Below are positions 15,500 through 20,910 of a stretch of 20,910 nucleotides of DNA, one piece after another (positions within the stretch are counted from its first letter, which is position 1; each line of letters begins with the position of its first letter). The notes under the pieces were generated by a model. The model had not been told where the DNA came from. It made no database searches and saw only the letters and a list, made by a program, of their open reading frames with translations. The translations under genes and the position numbers were made by a program. The stretch is from JAAEUB01 sp964550345 (GTDB taxonomy: Bacteria > Pseudomonadota > Alphaproteobacteria > Rhodobacterales > Rhodobacteraceae), in assembly GCA_964550345.1 (NCBI GenBank), contig CAZJYZ010000056.1, positions 1 to 20,910 on the forward strand. The letters are read 5' to 3'.

Positions 15500-15888
15500 T
15501 TCGGCGCACCCCGCCACAGCCAGATCGCAACCCCCGCCCAGAGAACGAAGCGAAATCCCAGCGCCCCGATTGTGCGCATTTCGTAAGCCTGTCCGTTCAC
15601 CACGGCAAAAGCGAGCCCTATGGCGACCAATGCCGTCGCCACTGCGATCAGCGTGGCCAGTGTCCCGGCCCAGCTACGAGCGCTCCAAATCCCTATCGCC
15701 GTTGCAACATAGACAAATCCGGCCGCGAAATTGAACCATACGACGAAGGGAATGACGTCACCCGCCAGTTCAAGCGCGCTGCCAAGACGAAGCGCCACAG
15801 ATCCTCCGGAAAAAATCGTCATAACCCCGAAAACACCGGTGAAAAAACCAACGGCTCGGTGCGTGAAGCTTGTGGATGAGGCGTGCAT
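15496..15888 (-). CDS. Small four-helix membrane protein, first gene of the RND operon
   Basis: A 130-aa hydrophobic protein with about four predicted helices: VGFFTGVFGVMTIFSGG, VIPFVVWFNFAAGFVYVATAIGIW (split here from its flanks), TLATLIAVATALVAIGLAFA and IGALGFRFVLWAGVAIWLW. No catalytic motif is visible. I do not recognise a named family. Its ATG at 15888 has CAGGAG nine bases upstream, and it is the promoter-proximal gene, ahead of the TetR gene with which it overlaps by four bases. Being under the same operator as the pump, it may be an accessory of the efflux system or a separate envelope protein co-induced with it. The position argues for a functional link; the sequence does not say which. 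Confidence 0.75.
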   Translation of the reverse strand: MHASSTSFTHRAVGFFTGVFGVMTIFSGGSVALRLGSALELAGDVIPFVVWFNFAAGFVYVATAIGIWSARSWAGTLATLIAVATALVAIGLAFAVVNGQAYEMRTIGALGFRFVLWAGVAIWLWRGAPK

Positions 15889-15907
15889 AATCGTTTGCTC
15901 CTGATAA

Positions 15908-15948
15908 ATGTTATACCTCTATAACATGTCTCTTACCCTGAATTTCAA
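15908..15948 (-). promoter_or_regulatory. Promoter with TetR-type palindromic operator of the RND operon
   Basis: The arms ATGTTATA (15908-15915) and TATAACAT (15920-15927) form a perfect 8-bp inverted repeat around CCTC, 20 bp in total, the size of a TetR-dimer site. On the minus strand a candidate -35 TTGAAA (complement of 15943-15948) and a -10 TTATAG (15919-15924) are 18 bp apart, so the operator covers the -10. The palindrome lies about 20 bp before the first start codon of the operon, which fits autorepression. Confidence 0.75.
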
Positions 15949-16349
15949 GCCCTAGAACACATTTTCCGGGTTGCCTGTACTTTTTGCAAAGATGCCAAAG
16001 GAAAAGTGGGACTTCTCAGTCAAGGTTCTTCCGGTCCGGCAATGCCCGCCTTAGAATCGAGGTTGAAGCAATTTAACAAACGGTTTTTGCACGAATTATC
16101 CTCGTGGCCACAACATGTCATTGTCAGACATAAATAGGGGTGCGCGTCGCCGCGCACCCCAAGATAGTTCTAGGTTTTGGTTCTAAAAAATGAAAACGAG
16201 TGTACTCGATACTGTCCCAGTTAAATCGTAACGCTAATTCCCTCTTTAGTCTCGCTCACATAGTCCTCAAAAAAAGTCTGTACTAAGGAGTAATTAGTGC
16301 ACTATTGATAATAAACACTCAGTTAAATTGCTTCTGGAGTATATTTAAA
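15949..16349. other. 400-bp intergenic region with orphan hairpin and small palindromes
   Basis: No protein gene was found. Contents, left to right: GC-moderate sequence without recognised motifs to about 16080; a very stable hairpin at 16137-16160 (listed separately); the inverted pair CGAGT/ACTCG at 16197-16208; a perfect palindrome TAGTGCACTA at 16295-16304; and GGAG at 16336-16339, the ribosome-binding site of the next gene. The right half is clearly AT-richer than the RND operon. A small RNA ending at the hairpin is possible but unproven. Confidence 0.5.
16137..16160. terminator. Very stable GC hairpin, possible terminator of an unseen transcript
   Basis: GGGGTGCGCG and CGCGCACCCC form a perfect 10-bp stem with the tetraloop TCGC. 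No T-run follows on the plus strand (AAGATAGTT), and on the minus strand it is followed by TATTTATG. No annotated gene ends close by on either strand: the RND operon starts 250 bp to the left going away, and the regulator gene starts 190 bp to the right going away. It therefore belongs to nothing identified, unless it insulates the two divergent units or ends a short RNA. Confidence 0.5.
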
Positions 16350-17099
16350 ATGGAAAAAGAAGTACATTTTCGCTCTTCAGTTCTTGTTAACGGTGATGTT
16401 CTTAAGATGGACAGAAAGGCAGCCAGCCATACCCAGCAATCGTTTAGCGCCGCTTGTGGTTCAGTCTCTCTCGCGACTGTACGCAGGGCCGAACAGGGAC
16501 ACAGGATCGTCATTTCCTTACTCGAGATGATGGCAAAAGTCCTGGGTAACCCAACTGAAAAGTACATCCGCCATGAGATTATCAACGAGAAATCCGAATA
16601 CTCGATATCAATTGATGGGGAGTGGGTCGGTTTCTACGTCGAAACAGATCGCGGTGCTACGCCATACATGGTTGAAGAAGATATAACATTTCATCAGACC
16701 GGAAATCGGATCACGGGAACCTCGGTCACAAGGGATCCTGTGGAAGAGCGTCATGAACAGTTTGAGGACTGCAAAGTTGTACATAACGCGGTGATGGGTC
16801 TGCACCATGTCGACGGTTGGCAAGCACCGTTCGGAATTGGAACGTTCATTTTGAAATCGTCGCGAAATGACGATTGGCTTGAAGGCTTCTCTTCGTGGCA
16901 CGATCCGGATTCCGACCGGATCGAAACGACCCGCTTCATTATCGTGCGAAAAAACAGCCTTAGCTTTGACAAGTATTACAGTGAAGCAAAACAGATCATC
17001 ACCAACGATATTCCGCTTTATGAACTGCGTAAGCTGATGGAATCCGGATACAGTATGGAAAGCTCGATCAGGATGTTGTCAAAAGCTTCCGGGCCCTAA
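16350..17099 (+). CDS. XRE-type helix-turn-helix regulator with a beta-rich C-terminal domain
   Basis: A 249-aa protein from ATG 16350, chosen because GGAG lies 10 bases upstream; a longer frame from TTG 16305 adds 15 residues that do not resemble any start of this fold. Residues about 12-65 look like an XRE/Cro-type HTH (VNGDVLKMDRKAA, then QQSFSAACGSVSLATVRRAEQG, then LLEMMAKVLGNPTEKY). The rest begins GEWVGFYVETDRGATPYMVEED and continues as alternating strands rich in Trp, Gly and charged residues, ending in a short helical tail. This part suggests a small beta-barrel or sandwich that could bind a ligand, but I do not recognise the family. The gene is single, converges on the LysR gene with an 8-bp gap, and is more AT-rich than its neighbours, which may indicate transfer. 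Two small palindromes upstream could be autoregulatory sites. Confidence 0.72.
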   Translation: MEKEVHFRSSVLVNGDVLKMDRKAASHTQQSFSAACGSVSLATVRRAEQGHRIVISLLEMMAKVLGNPTEKYIRHEIINEKSEYSISIDGEWVGFYVETDRGATPYMVEEDITFHQTGNRITGTSVTRDPVEERHEQFEDCKVVHNAVMGLHHVDGWQAPFGIGTFILKSSRNDDWLEGFSSWHDPDSDRIETTRFIIVRKNSLSFDKYYSEAKQIITNDIPLYELRKLMESGYSMESSIRMLSKASGP

Positions 17100-17107
17100 G
17101 AAACGGG

Positions 17108-17986
17108 TCAATCCCGCACCCAGCTTTCTGACGCAATAAATGCATGGGCTTGCTGCAGGGCCTTACCGGGGAAAGCCTGTTCACGCCGATACAAATACAC
17201 TTGCCGCATGTCAGGCAGATCAGTAATCGGGACGAACTTCAGCCCATCGGGGGCGAAGTTCATAACGGACCGGGGCAAGACTGTAACCCACTGACCCAGA
17301 CGGACCATAGCCAGCAGGGATTGTGTGTTGTGGACGGTAACATTGACTGTTTCCAGACCGGCGCGAAACCTGGGCGTCTCAATATGGTTACATAGAGTGT
17401 TTCGCAAAAAGGGCACTTCCAGTACATCGCTGATCGTGACCGGAGCCTTGTTCTGGGCCAACGGATGAGCCTCAGCACAAACCAGCCCGAACCGGTCCCT
17501 GAGCAATGGCGAGACTTCAACCCCGTTAAGGGCATGACGCGCCGAAGCAATGCCTATGTCCGCCAAATTCTGTACCAAAGCGTCAATAACCTGCTGCGTA
17601 TCAGTATCGCGCAATTCAATCTGCAGACCCGGCTCGAGCGATGATATGTGCTGGACCAAAGGAGGATAGACAAGAGCCGCAATCGAAGGCACTGCGACGA
17701 CGCGTAAAAGTCCCTGAGGGGCGCTTGCCGAGGTTTCGATGGCCTGTATCGTGCTGTCAAATTGGCGCAACTGCCTCAACCCGAGGGTCAAAACCTGCTC
17801 GCCCAGAGGCGTTAGTCTGTTTTTACGTTCACTTTCGAACAACCCGTTTCCAAGGTGTTTTTCCAACTGTTTCAGGGTCATCGACAAAGCAGATTGTGTG
17901 CGCCCAAGTTGTCGGGCCGCGTCTGCCAGGTTACCGGTTTGCGCCACAACGCAGAAACAACGGAGCATTTCAATCTTGATCGCCAC
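17108..17986 (-). CDS. LysR-family transcriptional regulator
   Basis: A 292-aa LysR protein when started at GTG 17986, which gives the usual beginning (V/M)AIKIEMLRCFCVVAQ. The frame is open 22 codons further to 18052, but that extension (MDKISYISQ) is not family-like. The winged HTH is clear: GNLADAARQLGRTQSALSMT, then LKQLEKHLGNGLFESERKN. The effector domain begins near residue 90 (GLLRVVAVPSIAALVYPPLV) and ends with YLYRREQAFPGKALQQAHAFI. It is divergent from the dipeptidase operon, about 100 bp from the first possible start there, the normal arrangement for a LysR protein controlling the neighbour. Candidate boxes in the gap are TTCA-N6-TGAA (18011-18024, T-N11-A) and ATTTCAGAAAT (18065-18075). 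Confidence 0.88.
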   Translation of the reverse strand: MAIKIEMLRCFCVVAQTGNLADAARQLGRTQSALSMTLKQLEKHLGNGLFESERKNRLTPLGEQVLTLGLRQLRQFDSTIQAIETSASAPQGLLRVVAVPSIAALVYPPLVQHISSLEPGLQIELRDTDTQQVIDALVQNLADIGIASARHALNGVEVSPLLRDRFGLVCAEAHPLAQNKAPVTISDVLEVPFLRNTLCNHIETPRFRAGLETVNVTVHNTQSLLAMVRLGQWVTVLPRSVMNFAPDGLKFVPITDLPDMRQVYLYRREQAFPGKALQQAHAFIASESWVRD

Positions 17987-18010
17987 GAGTTCAATCTTTC
18001 TGTAATTTAC

Positions 18011-18075
18011 TTCAGAAGTTTGAATTTGACTGATGTATGAAATTTTGTCCACTCTGAGCCGACCATTTCAGAAAT
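18011..18075. promoter_or_regulatory. Candidate LysR boxes between the divergent LysR and dipeptidase units
   Basis: Two dyads lie in the divergent gap. TTCAGAAGTTTGAA at 18011-18024 has inverted TTCA/TGAA ends and fits the T-N11-A pattern. ATTTCAGAAAT at 18065-18075 is a perfect odd-centred palindrome. LysR proteins commonly bind one distal and one promoter-proximal site; the 54-bp centre-to-centre spacing is about five helical turns. This is pattern matching only. Confidence 0.35.
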
Positions 18076-18087
18076 TCGAGGCCCGGT

Positions 18088-18255
18088 GTGATTCAGAAAA
18101 TATTTGCAGCCAGCGACGCTAAGAACGAAAGCCGCAACCCGCCGCACCGCTTCGTTCTCAATGAGATCTACGGGCCACTTGAAATGCGCGGCGCGGCGGC
18201 CGTATTCCCCACCGGCGTTAGGTCCGTCCTTTTCAACGCGGGGGTACCGGGCTGA
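18088..18255 (+). CDS. Short ORF or 3' gene remnant coupled to the dipeptidase gene
   Basis: From GTG 18088 the frame encodes about 55 residues and stops with TGA at 18253-18255, overlapping the next ATG by one base (TGATG). The segment NPPHRFVLNEIYGPLEMRG, followed by AVFPTGVRSVLFNAG, has normal coding character and looks like the end of a larger conserved protein rather than a free-standing peptide, but I cannot name the family. The frame is closed by TGA at 18055-18057. A weak GAGG precedes the GTG. The TGATG junction suggests that it was or is cotranslated with the dipeptidase gene, so the operon may have lost the front part of its first gene. Confidence 0.45.
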   Translation: MIQKIFAASDAKNESRNPPHRFVLNEIYGPLEMRGAAAVFPTGVRSVLFNAGVPG

Positions 18256-19244
18256 TGCGTATTGACGGGTTGCAATATGCCAATTGGTCGGAAAAAATCT
18301 TCCGCCAATTGCGCTCCGGTGGAGTTGACGCCATCCATGTCACAATCGCCTATCACGAAAGCTTTCGCGAGACGGTTCTGAACTTTGAGAAGTGGAACCG
18401 TTGGTTTGAACAATATCCGGACCTGATCATGAAAGGCCAATGGGCGTCCGACATTGATTTGGCCCGTGAAACCAACCGCACAGCAGTATTCTTTGGCTTT
18501 CAAAACCCAAGCCCGATGGAAGATGACATCGGGCTAATCGAAATCCTACACTCTCTAGGCGCGCGCTTCATGCAGCTGACCTATAACAACCAATCCCTGT
18601 TGGCGACGGGGTGTTATGAGGACGAGGATAGCGGCATCACCCGCATGGGGCGGCAGGTCATCAAGGAAATGAACCGGGTTGGGCTGGTGGTGGATATGAG
18701 CCATTCCGGCGACCGCTCAACCATCGAAGCCGCTGAGGTTTCCGAACGTCCCATCGCCATTACCCACGCGAACCCCTTCGACTGGGCCCCTGCCCTTCGC
18801 AACAAACGAGATAATGTGATCCGTGCGGTGACGGAAAATGGCGGCATGCTGGGCTTTTCCATCTACCCGCACCATCTGAAAGGCAAATCCGCATGCACGC
18901 TTACCAGCTTTTGCGAAATGATTGCGCGTAGTGCGGACCTTTACGGGGTCGAGCATTTGGGGCTCGGCACGGACCTGTGTCAGGATCAGCCCGACAGTGT
19001 GGTTGAGTGGATGCGCGTTGGCCGCTGGTCAAAAGAGATTGATTTTGGCGAAGGATCTGCCTCCGCTCCGGGCTTTCCGGACATGCCCGACTGGTTTCGC
19101 GACAACCGCGATTTCGGCAATATCGAAGCAGGCCTGAAAGACATAGGAATGAGTGAGGACGAGATCGCCGGTATCATGGGCGCGAACTGGTACCGGTTTT
19201 ATGCAGAAAACTTCACGCCTCAGAGCGTGTCAAAGGAGAGCTAA
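18255..19244 (+). CDS. Membrane dipeptidase (peptidase M19) family protein with altered metal site
   Basis: A 329-aa protein of the renal-dipeptidase fold, resembling the dipeptidase-like protein in the glycine-betaine (GbdR) regulon of Pseudomonas. Landmarks: IDGLQYANW at the N-terminus, FFGFQNPSPMEDD, YNNQSLLATGCYE, VVDMSHSGDRS (His150), ITHANPFDW (His171) and HLGLGTDLCQDQPD (Asp240). Against classical M19 enzymes the His-x-Asp pair of DGHNDLP is replaced by Leu6-x-Tyr8, and the bridging Glu (GVEGG) is Gln83, so only two of five zinc ligands plus the catalytic Asp remain. No signal peptide is visible, so it is probably cytoplasmic. It overlaps the short upstream frame by one base and is followed without a gap by the next gene. 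Dipeptidase activity should not be assumed; a one-metal or non-peptidase hydrolase is possible. Confidence 0.85.
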   Translation: MRIDGLQYANWSEKIFRQLRSGGVDAIHVTIAYHESFRETVLNFEKWNRWFEQYPDLIMKGQWASDIDLARETNRTAVFFGFQNPSPMEDDIGLIEILHSLGARFMQLTYNNQSLLATGCYEDEDSGITRMGRQVIKEMNRVGLVVDMSHSGDRSTIEAAEVSERPIAITHANPFDWAPALRNKRDNVIRAVTENGGMLGFSIYPHHLKGKSACTLTSFCEMIARSADLYGVEHLGLGTDLCQDQPDSVVEWMRVGRWSKEIDFGEGSASAPGFPDMPDWFRDNRDFGNIEAGLKDIGMSEDEIAGIMGANWYRFYAENFTPQSVSKES

Positions 19245-20910
19245 ATGGTTGAAATTCGCGCGCCCGAAACAGTTATGCGCCTTGCCCGTCTAGGGTCGAT
19301 GCACCAATGCCGATTGAGCTTCATGCGCCAGCTTACCCGCCGTATGGCACGGGAAAACTGGAGCTTCACACGCCACGCCTTTGAAATCGACGAAAAGGGC
19401 GTGGGGCATGCCGTCTATACGGCGCAAGGCCCCGAGCGCGCCTATTCGCTGGTTGCCTTCGCGCACGATCTGCCTAAGGAAATGCGCTCGGATCGGGTGA
19501 TCGCCACGGCATGGGATGCAACGTTCACATTGTTTGACGGTGTTCCCACCGACGACGACATAGCGCGTCTGGCAAAAAACATTCCATATCAAGAGGCGGG
19601 GCGCGTCAGCGAAAGCGAAATCTCCGTTTCGCGCGCCAACCGCTCGGTGCGGCTGTGGGAACATATCGTCGAGGCGCTGAGCCAGGGACGCCAGCCAGAT
19701 GCTGAAAAGCTGGAAGCAGTTGGATATCTGATGCGCACCACCGCGGTTTATGGTTCGGGCAAGCTGGGTGCGGCGGACCGCGAGGATATTGCAGACCGGC
19801 CCGAGATGCAGGCACCGTTTCAGGCCGAAATGCTATCGGTCTACCTGACCCGTTGGTTCGTGCGTGATCTGGTCGAACATATGGCCCAGGCCCGTGATGG
19901 CGCCAATGCGGTATCCCTGGCACCCGCAATGGCGCAGCATCTGGGCATCGGTAATTCGACCGGCCTGGGACTTGCGCCCTATATCGTTAACCACCCGGTA
20001 TTGTTTAACAATTGGATCAAGGCGCGCGAAGAAGCGATTGCGCGGGTGCGTAACGTTTCAAAGGCCACTGCAGACGAGATTGCAACCTTTCACAACCTGG
20101 CGGAGCGAAGTGATGTTTTGGTGGAAAAGTGGCGTTCAGAACATCCCCTCCAGATCAAAAAACTGGCTGATCTGACACGGGATATGACCCTTCTGAAGAC
20201 CCACCTTGCCAGTAATGATCTGACAGGCCCTGCACCTTGGGATGCTCTGATACTCTGGTCCGAAAGGACTCTGAGCATTGAAGGGCAGGAGCTTGTCGCC
20301 TCGTTGATCCTTGAGCCTCACGGCGACCTTGTGGACCAGTTGGGGGCAAAGATGCACGATGCCAATCCGGATGCCTTCATCATCGATGGTGCGCAACCGG
20401 TACGGCAGGTCGCAGATCAAATCCGCACGGTCTTTGGCTGGGCGTTGGAGCTTGACTGGGAGGCGCCGGAAAACTGCGCGCGAGCTTGGTATGTTTCCGA
20501 AGAAAAGCTGGAACCACGTCTTGGGGAACGCTTTGACGAACCGATTGCGGAATATGAGCAACCTCTGGCCCCGGCGCGCGATGCAAGCTTGGCCTACCGC
20601 GACCTTGCAACGTGGGATCAAACGGCACCGGTTGCAGATTTCCTTAAGCGGCACCCGCAACACCGACACACAATCCGGCGCGCGCAAATCTCGGCCATCG
20701 CGCCATATGGCGAGATCCGCGACAACACCATTGGTGCTGACGTAATGCCCATCGACATGTTGCGGGTAAAGCTGGCCTTTTTCGGCGCTACCCATTTTGA
20801 CCCGCGTTCAGACCGGTGGGTGCGTATCAACATGTTCTCGGACGCACCCTACCCACCTGACCTGACACCGGCCAATGCCGATCTGTGGGTTTACCCGGAG
20901 GAATCCTCAT
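19245..20910 (+). CDS. Large uncharacterised protein, 3' end outside the window
   Basis: Open from ATG 19245 to the window edge (555 codons plus one base). AAGGAG at 19233-19238 precedes the ATG, which directly follows the dipeptidase stop, so the two are cotranscribed. I do not recognise the family. The protein is soluble: no signal peptide or membrane helix. It starts MVEIRAPETVMRLARLGSMH. A distinctive central stretch reads LGIGNSTGLGLAPYIVNH, followed by PVLFNNWIKAREEAIARVRN. A helical middle (about 275-330) and a mixed C-terminal part with two aromatic-rich segments (FGWALELDWEAPENCARAWY and FFGATHFDPRSDRWVRINMF) follow. No nucleotide-binding loop, Cys-cluster or flavin motif is apparent. 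Codon use is regular, with no stop in 1.6 kb. Its tight link to the metal-altered M19 protein suggests a shared pathway. Confidence 0.8.
   Translation, partial: MVEIRAPETVMRLARLGSMHQCRLSFMRQLTRRMARENWSFTRHAFEIDEKGVGHAVYTAQGPERAYSLVAFAHDLPKEMRSDRVIATAWDATFTLFDGVPTDDDIARLAKNIPYQEAGRVSESEISVSRANRSVRLWEHIVEALSQGRQPDAEKLEAVGYLMRTTAVYGSGKLGAADREDIADRPEMQAPFQAEMLSVYLTRWFVRDLVEHMAQARDGANAVSLAPAMAQHLGIGNSTGLGLAPYIVNHPVLFNNWIKAREEAIARVRNVSKATADEIATFHNLAERSDVLVEKWRSEHPLQIKKLADLTRDMTLLKTHLASNDLTGPAPWDALILWSERTLSIEGQELVASLILEPHGDLVDQLGAKMHDANPDAFIIDGAQPVRQVADQIRTVFGWALELDWEAPENCARAWYVSEEKLEPRLGERFDEPIAEYEQPLAPARDASLAYRDLATWDQTAPVADFLKRHPQHRHTIRRAQISAIAPYGEIRDNTIGADVMPIDMLRVKLAFFGATHFDPRSDRWVRINMFSDAPYPPDLTPANADLWVYPEESS

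Noticed and set aside
17987..18052. 22-residue N-terminal extension of the LysR protein
   Set aside because: LysR proteins of this group begin at (M/V)AIKIEML; GTG 17986 matches, and the extension runs into the regulatory gap.
1..20910. tRNA, rRNA, CRISPR arrays, prophage or toxin-antitoxin modules
   Set aside because: No cloverleaf, repeat-spacer pattern, phage gene or small paired toxin-antitoxin frames were seen on reading both strands.

Overview
The window looks like a chromosomal segment from an alphaproteobacterium, most likely the Roseobacter group of Rhodobacterales. That placement is inferred from protein flavour (the gcvP tail, the dimethylglycine-dehydrogenase family enzyme, the trimethylamine-dehydrogenase family relic and the LysR subfamily), from moderately high GC, and from the abundance of methylated-amine genes. 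No rRNA, tRNA or CRISPR array was seen.

Layout. (1) 1-1392: the 3' end of gcvP (+) converges on a geranylgeranyl-reductase-family flavoprotein (-), with a perfect 10-bp-stem hairpin between them. (2) 1393-1786: gene-free, with a probable scrap of an IS3-family orfA. (3) 1787-8544: a catabolic block. A minus-strand pair (BKACE/DUF849 enzyme, then an SDR dehydrogenase) diverges from a plus-strand series: a broken cupin gene, an intact 819-aa dimethylglycine/sarcosine-dehydrogenase-type enzyme, and a trimethylamine/dimethylamine dehydrogenase-family gene carrying at least six separate lesions. (4) 8631-10200: a broken small-multidrug-resistance gene, an intact MFS transporter, and the left end of an IS3-family element that supplies the MFS stop codon. 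(5) 10468-15927: a four-gene minus-strand operon (4-TM membrane protein, TetR regulator, periplasmic adaptor, RND pump) with overlapping starts and stops, preceded by a perfect TetR-type palindrome over the presumed promoter. (6) 15928-17099: a 420-bp spacer with a very stable orphan hairpin, then an XRE-type regulator with an unrecognised beta-rich C-terminal domain, in AT-richer DNA. (7) 17108-20910: a LysR regulator divergent from an operon of a short ORF (possible gene remnant), an M19 dipeptidase homologue lacking three of the five classical zinc ligands, and a large protein I do not recognise that runs off the window.

How the parts may work together. The BKACE + SDR + dimethylglycine-dehydrogenase set suggests a route in which a beta-hydroxy compound carrying a methylated amine is oxidised to a beta-keto acid, cleaved with acetyl-CoA, and N-demethylated. 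Carnitine breakdown to glycine betaine, dimethylglycine and sarcosine is the known precedent. The substrate here is inference. The cupin and TMADH-family members are dead, so the route appears to be losing parts or has been reduced to a shorter core. Pseudogenes and IS scraps concentrate between about 3.7 and 10.2 kb. The RND operon is self-contained and apparently autoregulated. The dipeptidase-like protein resembles the one in the Pseudomonas glycine-betaine (GbdR) regulon, which may link the right end to the same metabolic theme.
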